64,000 nucleotides of DNA from Roseomonas sp. (GTDB taxonomy: Bacteria > Pseudomonadota > Alphaproteobacteria > Acetobacterales > Acetobacteraceae). Below, piece after piece: positions 9,254 to 18,576 of the stretch. The notes under the pieces were generated by a model, which did not search any database, was not told the origin of the DNA, and worked only from the letters and a program-made list of their open reading frames with translations. Position 1 is the first letter of the stretch. The number at the start of each line of letters is the position of its first letter. Both the position numbers and the translations under genes were made by a program. The stretch covers positions 124,001 to 188,000 of the forward strand of contig JADCFN010000003.1 in NCBI GenBank assembly GCA_020249505.1. The letters run 5' to 3'.

Positions 9254-9298
9254 AAGGCGACCCGGGAGAAAGGCAAGGGTCGCACGCCCGGTCGCCTT
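9254..9298 (+). promoter_or_regulatory. Stable hairpin between rpoN and hpf
   Basis: AAGGCGACCCGGG (from 9254) pairs with CCCGGTCGCCTT (to 9298) with one bulged C and a loop of about 20 nt. No T-tract follows, so it is not a standard intrinsic terminator. It lies in the leader of hpf and could be an mRNA processing or stability element. Confidence 0.45.
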
Positions 9299-9341
9299 GG
9301 GGCGGCCCCTCCACTTTTGAAAGAAGGGAGGGCATAGGCCC

Positions 9342-9920
9342 ATGCTTATTACAGTTGCCGGCAAGCAAGTTGAAACGGGTGAAGCACTGAAGACCCATGT
9401 GAGCGATGGGCTGGCGGCGATTACCGCCAAGTATTTCGACCACGCGCTTGAAGCCAATGTGACCTTCCACAAGCATCGAAGCCAATTCAGTTGTGACATC
9501 AACCTGAAAGCGGGGCGCGGGCTGATGATGCGCGCCGAGGGTGAGGGGGCGGACGCGCATCGCGCTTTTGAGGTTGCGGCCGAACATCTGGCCAAGCGCC
9601 TGCGCCGCTACCGCCGGCGCGTGAATGAACATGCGCGGTCCTTCGCGGGTGAACGCGAAGCGGCGGCGGAAGAAGCGCCGCGCGGCCGCCGCTATGTGAT
9701 TGAAGCCCCGAGTGAGGAGGAAGCGCCCGAGCATGGCGACCATGGCGCCATCATTGCCGAGAACCCCACACATATTGAGAAGCTGAGTGTGGGTGAGGCC
9801 GTGATGCGGCTCGATCTGGCCCAAGCCCAGGCGCTGATGTTCCTTTATAAGAAGGGCGGCGGGCTGAACGTGGTTTACCGCCGCACCGATGGGAATATCG
9901 GCTGGATTGATCCGGGGTAG
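9342..9920 (+). CDS. hpf: Long-form ribosome hibernation promoting factor
   Basis: This protein dimerises and stores 70S ribosomes in stationary phase. The N-terminal S30AE/YfiA domain covers about residues 1-105. A charged linker and the C-terminal dimerisation domain (about 135-190, EKLSVGEAVMRLDLAQAQALMFLYKK and GNIGWIDPG) make it the long form. The start ATG at 9342 is preceded by GAAGGGAGGG. It follows rpoN in the usual order. The ptsN gene that often comes next in proteobacteria is absent, and a LysE-type exporter lies there instead. Confidence 0.94.
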   Translation: MLITVAGKQVETGEALKTHVSDGLAAITAKYFDHALEANVTFHKHRSQFSCDINLKAGRGLMMRAEGEGADAHRAFEVAAEHLAKRLRRYRRRVNEHARSFAGEREAAAEEAPRGRRYVIEAPSEEEAPEHGDHGAIIAENPTHIEKLSVGEAVMRLDLAQAQALMFLYKKGGGLNVVYRRTDGNIGWIDPG

Positions 9921-9954
9921 GGCGTCGGCACGGCGCGCGCTTCCTCGTTTTTGT

Positions 9955-9988
9955 GTCTGGCATGGCGTAAGAATGCGCCATGCCAGAC
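9955..9988 (+). promoter_or_regulatory. Perfect 13-bp hairpin covering the start codon of the LysE-family gene
   Basis: GTCTGGCATGGCG (9955-9967) and CGCCATGCCAGAC (9976-9988) are perfectly complementary around an 8-nt loop. The right arm contains the ATG at 9980. In RNA this would bury the start codon. No T-tract follows. As DNA it is also a 34-bp dyad that a dimeric regulator could bind. Confidence 0.55.
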
Positions 9989-10624
9989 ATCACACAATTC
10001 TTCCTCTACCTCGCGGCGGCACTGCTGCTGGCGGTCACGCCCGGCCCGGGGATTTTTTACGTCGCGGCGCGCAGCCTGGCGGGCGGGCGGGCAGAGGGCA
10101 TCGCTTCCAGCTTCGGCACTGCGCTTGGCGGCTTGGTGCATGTGCTGGCCGGGGCGCTGGGTGTTTCCGCGCTTGTCTTGGCGAGTGCGGAGCTTTTCAC
10201 GGTGCTGAAATGGCTAGGTGCGGCTTATCTGGTTTGGATCGGCGTTCGCACCATCATCGCTGCGCGGCATGATGCGGCGCAGGGCTTGGCTGGCGCCGAC
10301 CCGGCCCCCGCCATGGGGGCGCGTCGCGCCTTTCGGGAAGGTGTGGTGGTGGAGGCGCTGAACCCCAAAACCGCAGCTTTTTTCCTGGCCTTCATTCCGC
10401 AGTTTCTTGACCCCAGCGCGGGTGCGGTGGCGTTGCCCTTTATTCTGCTGGGCGTGATCTCCGTCACGCTGAATACGCTGGCAGATATTGTGGTGGCGAT
10501 AGGCGCCAGCCGTATCCGTGAAGGTGCGGCATCGCGGCCCGCCTTCATTCGGCGGCTGCGCGAAATCTCGGGCGCATCAATGATTGCTTTGGGGGCCGGC
10601 TTGGCCTTGGCCAAGCGGCAATAG
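9980..10624 (+). CDS. LysE/RhtB family amino-acid exporter
   Basis: This 214-residue inner-membrane protein has about six hydrophobic segments. The family signature is at the N-terminus (LLLAVTPGPGIFYVAARSL, residues 15-33). The family exports amino acids or related metabolites, and the substrate cannot be told from sequence. No good Shine-Dalgarno sequence precedes the ATG, which sits inside a perfect hairpin (see 9955-9988). The gene is monocistronic and converges on the lyase operon. Confidence 0.88.
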   Translation: MPDITQFFLYLAAALLLAVTPGPGIFYVAARSLAGGRAEGIASSFGTALGGLVHVLAGALGVSALVLASAELFTVLKWLGAAYLVWIGVRTIIAARHDAAQGLAGADPAPAMGARRAFREGVVVEALNPKTAAFFLAFIPQFLDPSAGAVALPFILLGVISVTLNTLADIVVAIGASRIREGAASRPAFIRRLREISGASMIALGAGLALAKRQ

Positions 10625-10631
10625 GGTTGAA

Positions 10632-10661
10632 GGGCGGCGCGTAATTATTGGCGCGCCGCCC
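10632..10661. terminator. Bidirectional hairpin between convergent genes
   Basis: GGGCGGCGCG and CGCGCCGCCC form a 10-bp GC stem around a loop of about 10 nt, followed on the plus strand by CTTTC. It lies between the LysE-family stop and the stop of the oppositely oriented lyase gene. Confidence 0.55.
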
Positions 10662-10668
10662 CTTTCGC

Positions 10669-11844
10669 TCACGCGCTTTCGTAAAGCCGCGTCAGGCTGA
10701 ATTCGCGGTGGCCGAGCAATTCAGCCGCGGTCAATTCGCCATCAGCCGTGCGGATGATGCAATCAAGCAGGGCTTCGCCCGCTTCATCCATATTCATCTG
10801 CCGCTGCAATAGCCCAGTCACATCCACATCAATATGTTCAGACATGGTGCGCTGCGTGCGCGGGTTAGCGGTAAGCTTGATCACCGGCAGGATCGGATTG
10901 CCGATAACATTGCCTTGCCCGGTCGGGAAGGTATGCACGGCGAAGCCTGATGCGGCGCAAAGGGTCACCATCTCGGCCGCGGCAGAGCTTGAATCCATGA
11001 ACCACAAGCCGGAATGGGTTGGTTCTTCCGCCTTGTCCAACACGCCATCGACCAAGCACTTCTTGCCGATCTTCTGGATATTGCCGAGCGCCTTTTCTTC
11101 AATGGTGGTGAGGCCCCCTTCGATATTGCCCTTGGTGGGCTGGCTTTCGGAAAGATCGTTCGTCTTATTGGTTTCGACCACGCGCTGGTAACGGTCAAAC
11201 ATCGCCTGGAATTGCGCGCGAATTTCCGGCGTACGGCAACGCGCCGCGACCAGATGCTCGCCGCCCGTCAATTCGGTGGTTTCACCGAAAACAAGCGTAT
11301 TGCCGTTTTCCCAGAGTTTGTCAAAGGAATTGCCGACTGTCGGGCAGGAAGCGAGGCCCGATGTGGTATCGCTTTCGCCGCATTTCGTGGAAACCCAAAG
11401 CTCCTGCATCGAAGCGCGGGTCTTCTTCAGGCGCGAGGCGTGCTTCACCATGCGATAGGCTGCGCGGGACGCATTGGCGATGGTGTTGATGTCGCCATTT
11501 TGTTCAATGGCGAAGCCTTCCACCGGTTTGCCGGATTTGGCGATGCCTTCAACAATGCGGCCAGTCCAGCCAGGCTCAATCCCAATCACCACCACGCCGG
11601 CGACATTCGGGTTAGTGCCCGTGCCGATCAGGGTGCGGAAATGTAAATCCAGATCAGCACCGAATTGCAGGCGGCCGTAGGCGTGCGGAATGGCCAGCGC
11701 GCCCTTGATGTTGTTCGCAACCGCTTCGCAGGCAGCATTGGAAAGATCGTCAACTGGCAGGATGATCACGTGGTTGCGCACACCCATGCGGCCATTTTCG
11801 CGGCGCCAGCCTTCGAAGGAGGCGTTTTTCAGATTAATGCCCAT
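10669..11844 (-). CDS. UxaA-family lyase large subunit (SuyB-like / altronate dehydratase C-terminal type)
   Basis: This 391-residue protein matches the large catalytic part of altronate/galactarate dehydratases and the beta subunit of (2R)-sulfolactate sulfo-lyase. Seen in sequence: an N-terminal [16 protein letters not shown] segment typical of the family, and cysteines in [20 protein letters not shown] and TLCAASG. The central [16 protein letters not shown] block is the usual metal/substrate region. The start ATG at 11844 lies 5 bp after the small-subunit stop. A GTG at 11856 would overlap it. The split into a 94-residue and a 391-residue subunit is more like SuyAB than the fused altronate dehydratase. 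The substrate is not proven. Confidence 0.75.
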   Translation of the reverse strand: MGINLKNASFEGWRRENGRMGVRNHVIILPVDDLSNAACEAVANNIKGALAIPHAYGRLQFGADLDLHFRTLIGTGTNPNVAGVVVIGIEPGWTGRIVEGIAKSGKPVEGFAIEQNGDINTIANASRAAYRMVKHASRLKKTRASMQELWVSTKCGESDTTSGLASCPTVGNSFDKLWENGNTLVFGETTELTGGEHLVAARCRTPEIRAQFQAMFDRYQRVVETNKTNDLSESQPTKGNIEGGLTTIEEKALGNIQKIGKKCLVDGVLDKAEEPTHSGLWFMDSSSAAAEMVTLCAASGFAVHTFPTGQGNVIGNPILPVIKLTANPRTQRTMSEHIDVDVTGLLQRQMNMDEAGEALLDCIIRTADGELTAAELLGHREFSLTRLYESA

Positions 11845-11849
11845 GGCGC

Positions 11850-12134
11850 TTACCACCGCTTCGTCTTGACGTTGTGGACATGCAAGTGTTCGCCCGCAGA
11901 AATATTCTTCACCGCTTTGCCGATATCGACGCCGTATTTGATGATGGTATCACCGGAAGCGATGGCGCGAATGGCAAGCTTATGCCCGATCGGAATATCC
12001 GACTTCGCGTTGAAGGTGATCATCTTGTCCTGATCCATGATCCAGCCATTCAGCGCCTGGCCGGATTTGATCCCTTCGACAACGACGACGCCGACGGAAT
12101 CGCCTTCGTCATGCACACAGAAATGCACGGTCAT
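11850..12134 (-). CDS. UxaA-family lyase small subunit (SAF domain, SuyA-like)
   Basis: This 94-residue SAF-domain protein forms the small subunit of the split lyase. It contains [30 protein letters not shown] and the typical ending [10 protein letters not shown], which in fused family members precedes the large domain. The ATG at 12134 is preceded by GGGAGGAT, which decides the start over longer readings. It forms a two-gene unit with the large subunit, 80 bp downstream of an Lrp-type regulator on the same strand. Confidence 0.78.
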   Translation of the reverse strand: MTVHFCVHDEGDSVGVVVVEGIKSGQALNGWIMDQDKMITFNAKSDIPIGHKLAIRAIASGDTIIKYGVDIGKAVKNISAGEHLHVHNVKTKRW

Positions 12135-12214
12135 GCCGGCATATCCTCCCTCTTTTGATGATGGTGAGAAAAAGCTAGGGCGCAGCCCCTTCCCGGTCAA
12201 TTGGCTACGCGCGC

Positions 12215-12685
12215 TTAAAGGGGCAGCGCGGTGGTGGACTTCACGCATTCCATAGCGAAGCGGGATGTCACCTTGCGCAGGCTCGCCACGCGGGCGGTTA
12301 GCTTGCGGTAGAAGACATCATAAGCTGTCATGTCTGAGACGACGACGCGCAGCAGGTAATCAACATCGCCGCCGAGCCGCCAGCATTCGACGATCTCCGG
12401 CATCTCCGCCACAGTTTTCGCAAAGCTTTCGATCCAGGTGGCGGAATGGTCGCCGGTTTCGATGGCAACAAAAACCGAAATCCCAAGGCCGAGCTTTTCG
12501 GCGTTCACCAGCGTGACGCGGCCGGTGATAATGCCAGTTTCCTCCATACGGCGGATGCGTTTCCAGCATGGGGTTTGCGTGAGCCCGACCTCCTTCGCGA
12601 TATCGCCTAAGGATAGCGAGGCATCCGCCTGGATCAGCCGGAGGATGGCAAGATCGGTCGCATCCAGATCATTGGGTTTCGACAA
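12215..12685 (-). CDS. Lrp/AsnC family transcriptional regulator
   Basis: The protein has 156 residues. An N-terminal winged helix-turn-helix (residues 8-60, LSLGDIAKEVGLTQTPCWKRIRRME) precedes an effector-binding RAM/ActR domain (about 70-150, with LGGDVDYLLRVVVSD). The apparent start is TTG at 12685, preceded by GGGAG at a suitable distance. The closest in-frame ATG would remove the DNA-binding domain. It lies just upstream of the lyase genes on the same strand, so it may control them. This is inferred from position only. Confidence 0.9.
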   Translation of the reverse strand: MSKPNDLDATDLAILRLIQADASLSLGDIAKEVGLTQTPCWKRIRRMEETGIITGRVTLVNAEKLGLGISVFVAIETGDHSATWIESFAKTVAEMPEIVECWRLGGDVDYLLRVVVSDMTAYDVFYRKLTARVASLRKVTSRFAMECVKSTTALPL

Positions 12686-12712
12686 GGCAGGCTCCCGGGT
12701 GAGAAGGCGGCG

Positions 12713-13570
12713 TCATGTGTCTGGCATCAACAAGCGGATCAGGCCATCAAGCTGGTCAAGATCATTATAGCTGATGGTCACTTGACCACCCTTGCCGAAA
12801 TGCTTGATGGCGACTTGCAAGCCAAGGCGTTCGAGCAATTGGCGTTCAAGGGAAAGTGTATCACTATCCTTGGCATTGGCACGGCGCGCTTCGGGATTTT
12901 TCGGTTGCGCGGCGGCCATAGCTTCAGCCTGACGCACTGAAAGACCACGCGTGAGGATTTGCGTGGCGAGTTTTTCTGGCTCCTCCGCGCCCAGTAGCGC
13001 GCGGGCATGGCCGGCACTCAGGCGCCCGGCGCGCAAATGCTCGCGAATGGCGGGCGGCAAATTGAGCAGGCGGAGCGTATTGGCGATATGGCTACGCGAT
13101 TTGCCGACCGCGCGCGCGAGGCTTTCCTGATTGAGGCCGAATTGGTCAATGAGGCGTGCAAAACCTTCCGCTTCCTCGATTGCGTTGAGGTCTTCGCGCT
13201 GGAGGTTTTCCACCAGGCCGGCGGCCATCGCCATACGGTCATCGAAATCGCGAATGACAACGGGTACATCATGGAGTTTTGCGATCTGCGCCGCGCGCCA
13301 GCGACGTTCACCACCGATAATCTGATACCGGCCCGTGGCACCGGGCTTAGGGCGCACCAGCAAGGGCTGCAAAATGCCGTGTTCGGTAATGGAAGCCGCG
13401 AGTTCCTGCAGCGCCTGACGGTCAGGTTCCATGCGCGGCTGAAAGGGGCCGGGTTCGATTGAGGCAATCGGTAGGCTGCGCGGCGGGCCGGCCTGCGGGA
13501 CGCTTGGCGCCGCGGGCGCATCACCCATAAGGGCTGACAGACCCATGCCGAGCCGGGCGGGCTTTTTCAT
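12713..13570 (-). CDS. parB: Chromosome partitioning protein ParB
   Basis: ParB is a CTP-dependent DNA clamp that loads at parS and drives origin segregation. The 285-residue protein has the N-terminal MKKPARLGMGLSALMGD lead common in alphaproteobacteria. The ParB/CTPase domain contains GGERRWRAA at about residues 80-90. The helix-turn-helix includes NQESLARAVGKSRSHIANTLRLL, and a C-terminal dimerisation domain follows. The ATG at 13570 overlaps the parA stop (ATGA), which favours this start over a longer reading. Two parS sites lie within 5 kb. Confidence 0.96.
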   Translation of the reverse strand: MKKPARLGMGLSALMGDAPAAPSVPQAGPPRSLPIASIEPGPFQPRMEPDRQALQELAASITEHGILQPLLVRPKPGATGRYQIIGGERRWRAAQIAKLHDVPVVIRDFDDRMAMAAGLVENLQREDLNAIEEAEGFARLIDQFGLNQESLARAVGKSRSHIANTLRLLNLPPAIREHLRAGRLSAGHARALLGAEEPEKLATQILTRGLSVRQAEAMAAAQPKNPEARRANAKDSDTLSLERQLLERLGLQVAIKHFGKGGQVTISYNDLDQLDGLIRLLMPDT

Positions 13571-14379
13571 TGGGCCGGTTCCTTTGGTTGCTTCTGGCGG
13601 CGGAGCCATTCCTGCGCGAGTGCGACATAGGCCTCAGCGCCCGCCGAGCGATGATCATAAACCAGGACGGGCAAGCCGTGGGATGGCGCCTCAGTGATGC
13701 GTATGTTTCGAGGAATCACCGTTTCATAGACCTTATCGCCAAAGAAGGTGCGTACATCAGCTGCGACAAGTTCGGATAGATTGTTGCGTTTATCAAACAT
13801 TGTCAGGATGATGCCACCAAGCTTGAGGCTTGGGTTTAGGCTTTTGCTCACGCGTTCAATGGTGCGCGTAATTTGAGAAACGCCCTCAAGTGCAAAGAAT
13901 TCACATTGCAGCGGCACCAAAACCTCATCCGCCGCGACCAAGGCGTTGAGGGTGATCAGGCCGAGCGAAGGCGGGCAATCGATGATAATGAGGTCGGTAC
14001 CGGTCAGGACATCTCCGGAAGCTTCCAGCGCATTCAGCAAGCGTCTTTCACGGGCCTCGACATCAATCAATTCAATCTCGGCGCCGGCCAAGTCAGCATC
14101 CGCCGGCAACAGATCAAGCTGCGGAATGCGCGATGGCTTGATCAATTCCGCCAAGGGCGCGGCACCAACGAGTAGCGCATAGCTGCCCTGGCCCCTTTCC
14201 TGTCGCGGCAAGCCAAGGCCAGTCGAGGCATTACCCTGCGGGTCAAGGTCAATCAGCAGAACCTTGCGGGTGGTGGCGAGCGCGGTCGCCAGGTTGATAG
14301 CAGTCGTGGTTTTACCGACCCCGCCCTTTTGATTGGCGATGGCAATAATCTTCGGCCTGGCGAGGCTAGGGCGGGACAT
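13567..14379 (-). CDS. parA: Chromosome partitioning ATPase ParA
   Basis: This Walker-type ATPase partners ParB and moves replicated origins apart. The protein is 270 residues. The deviant Walker A is QKGGVGKTTTAINL (about residues 18-31), switch I lies near DLDPQGNASTGLG, and Walker B is LIIIDCPPSLGLITLNAL. It is the short chromosomal form without an N-terminal helix-turn-helix. The start overlaps the 3' end of rsmG by 14 bp, and the stop overlaps parB. The cluster is transcribed away from the probable oriC. Confidence 0.97.
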   Translation of the reverse strand: MSRPSLARPKIIAIANQKGGVGKTTTAINLATALATTRKVLLIDLDPQGNASTGLGLPRQERGQGSYALLVGAAPLAELIKPSRIPQLDLLPADADLAGAEIELIDVEARERRLLNALEASGDVLTGTDLIIIDCPPSLGLITLNALVAADEVLVPLQCEFFALEGVSQITRTIERVSKSLNPSLKLGGIILTMFDKRNNLSELVAADVRTFFGDKVYETVIPRNIRITEAPSHGLPVLVYDHRSAGAEAYVALAQEWLRRQKQPKEPAQ

Positions 14380-14953
14380 GATGGATGTTGCTCAGGCGGA
14401 GGATGGTTGCTTCGGGATTGGTGGCGCTTGGAAACCGCTCAAGGGTGAAGTGCCAGTCCTGGGCTGCTTCCGTCAACTCTTTCTCGGCGGTTCTGCCCTT
14501 CGGGAATATCGCAACGCCACCTGGGGCGAGGAACTTCTCCGCATAAGGCAGCAGAGCCACCAAGGGTGCAAGCGCGCGGGCGGTGATCGCAGAAAGCGGT
14601 GGGAGCCTAGCATTTTCTGCGCGGCAGGCATGCACCCGGACCATGGGCAGCTTTAATTGGGCGCTTGCTTCGACCAAAAAGGCCGCCTTGCGCTTGTCTG
14701 ACTCCACCATGTGTATTTCACGCTCCGGCTGCATGATAGCGAGTACAAGACCCGGCAGGCCCGCGCCTGAGCCGAAATCGCCGATTGGCCCCTCCGACGG
14801 CAAAAGCGGCCGCAGTTGCGCGCAATCCTCAATGTGCCGTTGATCTATTTCGCCGGCGGTTTCCACTGAAATCAGGTTGATACGGGTATTCCAGCGCAAC
14901 AGCAGATCTCGATAGCCTGCAAGCCGAGCTGCGGTCTCCGGAGAATGTTTCAC
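14366..14953 (-). CDS. rsmG: 16S rRNA (guanine-527-N7)-methyltransferase RsmG
   Basis: RsmG (GidB) methylates G527 of 16S rRNA in the decoding region. The protein is 195 residues. The SAM-binding motif is [19 protein letters not shown] (about residues 55-73), followed by [13 protein letters not shown]. The start is a GTG at 14953 that lies inside a parS site, so the first codons are part of the centromere sequence. The gene overlaps mnmG by 4 bp in the classic gidA-gidB-parA-parB order. Confidence 0.95.
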   Translation of the reverse strand: MKHSPETAARLAGYRDLLLRWNTRINLISVETAGEIDQRHIEDCAQLRPLLPSEGPIGDFGSGAGLPGLVLAIMQPEREIHMVESDKRKAAFLVEASAQLKLPMVRVHACRAENARLPPLSAITARALAPLVALLPYAEKFLAPGGVAIFPKGRTAEKELTEAAQDWHFTLERFPSATNPEATILRLSNIHHVPP

Positions 14954-14961
14954 GTGAAACG
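14946..14961. other. parS site 1
   Basis: TGTTTCACGTGAAACG matches the bacterial parS consensus TGTTTCACGTGAAACA at 15 of 16 positions. It spans the mnmG stop and rsmG start, 0.6 kb from parA. It is the expected loading site for the ParB encoded here. Confidence 0.92.
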
Positions 14962-16827
14962 CTGAGCGTCACGCCGCAGATGCACTGCCAGAGCCGCCAG
15001 GGCTGCTGGGGTGACACCCTGAACGCGGCCAGCGGCACCAAGGGTGGCGGGCCGCGCAGCCTTCAGGCGCTGGCGCATTTCGGCAGAAAGCCCATCTACG
15101 GCGTCGAAATCGAGGGTTGCGGCGATCGCCGCCTTTTCTTCGCGTTCCAGAAGGCGCCGCTCCGCTTCCTGCCGACGCAAATAAGGGGCGTAGAGGGCTT
15201 CGGCCTCCAACTGGGCGCGAATTGCGGGGGTGAGTCCCAACAACCATGGGAAGGCAGCTTCGATCCGGCCTGTTTCGATTCCTGGGAGAGCGAGCACTTC
15301 CAGAACCGAGCGCCGCCGGCCATCCTGATTGACCGTGATGCCAAATTCGGAAAGTGCGGCGGGCGACGCCGAATCCGTGGTGGCGCGCCGCAGTGCACCA
15401 GTAACCGCTTCTGCAAAGGCCCGGTGGCGCGTGGCTCTTTCAGACCCAACGCAGCCCCAGGCAATGCCCCGTTCCGTAAGTCTTAGACCTGCATTATCTG
15501 CCCGGAGTGACAGGCGGTGCTCAGCGCGTGCGGTTAGCATACGATAAGGTTCAGAAACGCCCTGCAACGTCAGATCGTCCACCAAAACGCCGATATAGGC
15601 TTCACGGCGCGTGAAACTTGCTTCAGGGTCGGCGCCAGAAGCGCGACGGGCAGCATTAATCCCAGCCATCAACCCTTGGGCGCCGGCTTCCTCATACCCT
15701 GTGGTCCCGTTGATCTGCCCAGCCAAGAACAGGCGCGACACTCTCCGCAGTTCCAATGCTGGGGTCAGAGCGCGAGGGTCTATGTGATCATATTCAATGG
15801 CATAGCCAGGTTGCAGGATGCGGGCCTTTGCAAGCCCGGGGATCGAGGCCACCACCTGCTCCTGAACCGCTTCTGAAAGACTCGTGGATATCCCGTTGGG
15901 ATAGACCGTCAGGTCATCAAGCCCTTCAGGTTCAAGGAAAATCTGGTGCCGCTCACGTTCAGCAAAGCGCACCACTTTGTCTTCAATCGAAGGGCAATAG
16001 CGCGGTCCGACCCCCTGTATCCGCCCGCCATAGACCGCGCTCGATTGGAGATTGGCGCGAATGATGGCGTGGGTTTCCGGCGTCGTCGCAGTAATGCCAC
16101 ATGAAACCTGCCGATTATAAATGCGCTCAGTCAGCCAGGAAAGGGGCTCGGGGGGGTCATCGCCTGGCTGCGCTTCCAAAGCTGGCCAATCAATAGTCCG
16201 CCCATCAAGCCTGGGTGGTGTGCCGGTCTTGAGGCGCGCAAGCGGCAGGCCCAACCGCTCAAAGACTAGCGCCAGACCGATTGCCGGTGCGTCACCAACG
16301 CGGCCGGCCGGGAAACGCTTTTCACCGATGTGGATTTCACCGCGCAGGAATGTGCCAGTCGTGATGATTGCGGCGCCGCAGCGGATGCGCTGCCCATCGC
16401 CCGTGATGATCGCAGCTAGCGCGCCCACTTGATCAAGCTCCAGCCCCTCAGCACCCCCGGCCATGATGGAGAGGCCCGGCTGAGCGCGCAGCAGCCCCTG
16501 GACCGCTTCGCGATAAAGCCGCCGATCCGCCTGGGCGCGCGGCCCCCGAACCGCTGGACCTTTCGACAAGTTCAGCATCTTGACATGAATAGCCGCCGCA
16601 TCCGCCGCACGGGCCATAATGCCGTCAAGTGCATCTATTTCGCGGACCAGGTGGCCCTTACCCACCCCGCCAATAGCCGGGTTGCAGGACATTTCACCAA
16701 TGGTTTCAATCTTATGGGTCAGCAGCAGCGTGCGCGCACCACAGCGCGCCGCGGCAGCCGCGGCCTCACAGCCAGCATGGCCACCGCCCACCACCACGAC
16801 ATCAAAGGTCAAATCCGCACTCGTCAT
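14950..16827 (-). CDS. mnmG: tRNA uridine-5-carboxymethylaminomethyl modification enzyme MnmG (GidA)
   Basis: This FAD-dependent enzyme acts with MnmE to modify U34 of tRNAs reading split codon boxes. At 625 residues it is of normal length. The dinucleotide-binding motif [20 protein letters not shown] is at residues 11-30. The family signature [23 protein letters not shown] follows, and the C-terminal helical domain is complete. It lies 18 bp downstream of mnmE on the same strand. The 3' end contains half of a parS site. Confidence 0.97.
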   Translation of the reverse strand: MTSADLTFDVVVVGGGHAGCEAAAAAARCGARTLLLTHKIETIGEMSCNPAIGGVGKGHLVREIDALDGIMARAADAAAIHVKMLNLSKGPAVRGPRAQADRRLYREAVQGLLRAQPGLSIMAGGAEGLELDQVGALAAIITGDGQRIRCGAAIITTGTFLRGEIHIGEKRFPAGRVGDAPAIGLALVFERLGLPLARLKTGTPPRLDGRTIDWPALEAQPGDDPPEPLSWLTERIYNRQVSCGITATTPETHAIIRANLQSSAVYGGRIQGVGPRYCPSIEDKVVRFAERERHQIFLEPEGLDDLTVYPNGISTSLSEAVQEQVVASIPGLAKARILQPGYAIEYDHIDPRALTPALELRRVSRLFLAGQINGTTGYEEAGAQGLMAGINAARRASGADPEASFTRREAYIGVLVDDLTLQGVSEPYRMLTARAEHRLSLRADNAGLRLTERGIAWGCVGSERATRHRAFAEAVTGALRRATTDSASPAALSEFGITVNQDGRRRSVLEVLALPGIETGRIEAAFPWLLGLTPAIRAQLEAEALYAPYLRRQEAERRLLEREEKAAIAATLDFDAVDGLSAEMRQRLKAARPATLGAAGRVQGVTPAALAALAVHLRRDAQRFT

Positions 16828-16845
16828 GCGCCGCCTATATCAGCA

Positions 16846-18162
16846 TTACTTGCCGATACAGAAGTCCCGGAAGACGATATCGAGAATTTCCTCGACACCG
16901 ACGCGCCCTGTGAGGCGGCCAAGCGCGAATAGGGCTGCCCGCAGCGCCTCCGCCGTAAGTTCTGCAAGGCTGGCTTCCTCTGCCTCGGCCAGCAGTGCTG
17001 AGGCTTCCGTGAGGGCTGCCCGATGGCGCGGCCGGGTCAATTGATTGCCCTGCCCCGCGCCCGTTAAGCGGAGTGCAACTTCCGCCAGCCGATCCCGCAA
17101 CGCGTCAAGCCCGGTACCCTGGCGCGCAGAAATCGCGATGGCCGGAACACCTGCAATCATAGCAGGCGCAGGCGCCAGGTCGCATTTGTTAACCAGCACC
17201 AGGGCCTCAGGCCCTATCCAACGGAGTGTCTCGCTATCGGGCGGCTGATCAGCGGCGAAGAGGGCAATAACAAGCTGGGCCTCATGCGCCCGGCGCTCTG
17301 CACGCTTGATCCCCTCCGCTTCTATCTCGTCCGCCGCTTCTCTTAGGCCGGCCGTGTCAGATAGCGTCACGGGGACGCCTGCCAAATCCAGCCGCGCCTC
17401 TACTATATCGCGCGTGGTGCCGGCGCGGGCCGAGACAATTGCTGCTTCCCTACCCACCAAGGCATTGAGAAGGGAAGATTTTCCAGCATTTGGCGCGCCG
17501 ATAATGGCAAAGACCAAACCTTCGCGTAGCAATTCGCCGCGCCGCGCATCGGCCAAATGCGCCTCTATTTCTGCACGTAGCTCCCCTGCCCCAGCGCGTG
17601 CTTTGGCGTCTAGGTCAGTCGGCAGGCCATCCTCGGCGAATTCAATCGCCGCCTCCTGATGGGCCAGCAGCCGCGCCAAGCGCTCAGCCCAACCACCGTA
17701 TAGTCGGGCTAGGCCACCATCGGCCTGATGTAGCGCCTGGCGCCGTTGCGCGGCCGTTTCGGCCGCAATCAGGTCGGCGATGGCCTCAGCAGCGGTCAGG
17801 TCCATTTTGCCGTGCAGAAAGGCGCGGCGGGTGAATTCACCAGGCTCTGCTTGGCGTAGCCCAGCCACTGCCAATGCATCTATCGCCCCAGCAATAATGC
17901 TGCGTCCGCCGTGCAAATGCAGCTCCGCTGCATCCTCGCCGGTATAAGAAGCCGGCCCTGGAAACCAGAGTACAAGGGAATGGTCCAGCGTTTCCCCATC
18001 AGGGGCGCGCAGCCGCCGCAAGCTCGCATGACGGGGCGGCGGCAGGCCGCCGGCTAGCCGCCTAACCGCCTCAGCCGTGCCAGGACCCGACAAGCGCAGC
18101 ACCGCAACTGCACCGGCTGCTGCCCCAGTGGCCAAGGCGTAGATGGTATCAGCAGCGCTCAC
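16846..18162 (-). CDS. mnmE: tRNA modification GTPase MnmE (TrmE)
   Basis: This K+-dependent GTPase forms the MnmEG complex with its neighbour MnmG. The N-terminal tetrahydrofolate-binding domain covers about residues 1-115. A helical domain follows, and inserted in it a G domain with GAPNAGKSSLLNAL, DTAGLRE and NKCD. The essential C-terminal CIGK is intact. The 438-residue length is normal. The start is GTG at 18162. A second parS site lies 10 bp upstream. Confidence 0.96.
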   Translation of the reverse strand: MSAADTIYALATGAAAGAVAVLRLSGPGTAEAVRRLAGGLPPPRHASLRRLRAPDGETLDHSLVLWFPGPASYTGEDAAELHLHGGRSIIAGAIDALAVAGLRQAEPGEFTRRAFLHGKMDLTAAEAIADLIAAETAAQRRQALHQADGGLARLYGGWAERLARLLAHQEAAIEFAEDGLPTDLDAKARAGAGELRAEIEAHLADARRGELLREGLVFAIIGAPNAGKSSLLNALVGREAAIVSARAGTTRDIVEARLDLAGVPVTLSDTAGLREAADEIEAEGIKRAERRAHEAQLVIALFAADQPPDSETLRWIGPEALVLVNKCDLAPAPAMIAGVPAIAISARQGTGLDALRDRLAEVALRLTGAGQGNQLTRPRHRAALTEASALLAEAEEASLAELTAEALRAALFALGRLTGRVGVEEILDIVFRDFCIGK

Positions 18163-18171
18163 CTATGGCCT

Positions 18172-18187
18172 CGTTTCACGTGAAACA
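18172..18187. other. parS site 2
   Basis: CGTTTCACGTGAAACA matches the parS consensus at 15 of 16 positions and is a perfect 14-bp palindrome. It lies just upstream of mnmE, 3.2 kb from parS site 1 and about 3.7 kb from the probable oriC. Confidence 0.92.
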
Positions 18188-18198
18188 CTCAAGCGGCC

Positions 18199-18576
18199 CT
18201 ATGCCTTTGGGGGTGCGATATCGCGTTCGGTCAACATCAAGCGCGCTACCCGGCCCTTTTGACGAAGATGTGTTTCCAGCACTTCCTCAATATCAGATTT
18301 TGTTTCGATCTTATACCAAATCCCCTCGGGGTAAATCACCATTGCCGGGCCAAATTCGCAGCGATCCAGACAGCCGGCCATATTCACCCGCACCCCGGCC
18401 AGCCCCAATTCCTTGCCGCGCGCCTTCATATAATCGCGCAATGCTTCACTACCGCGCGCCGCGCAGGACCCGCGCTTATGCTCGTCCGGGCGGCGATTGC
18501 AGCACACGAACACATGCGCCTCATAAAATGGCGGGGGGTCTGACGCGCCTCTCCCCTTGGCCTCCAAATCGCTCAT
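18199..18576 (-). CDS. Thioredoxin-like (2Fe-2S) ferredoxin domain protein
   Basis: This protein of about 125 residues has the ligand pattern of thioredoxin-fold [2Fe-2S] ferredoxins: CC near HVFVCCNRRPDE, GSCAARGS, and GCLDRCEFGP. A helical segment includes LRDYMKARGKELGL. I chose the ATG at 18576, six bases after AAGGA. Another ATG at 18582 abuts the ribosome-binding site. It probably carries electrons or buffers iron. The redox partner is unknown. It is on the same strand as mnmE but starts upstream of it, so it may precede the tRNA-modification operon. Confidence 0.8.
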   Translation of the reverse strand: MSDLEAKGRGASDPPPFYEAHVFVCCNRRPDEHKRGSCAARGSEALRDYMKARGKELGLAGVRVNMAGCLDRCEFGPAMVIYPEGIWYKIETKSDIEEVLETHLRQKGRVARLMLTERDIAPPKA

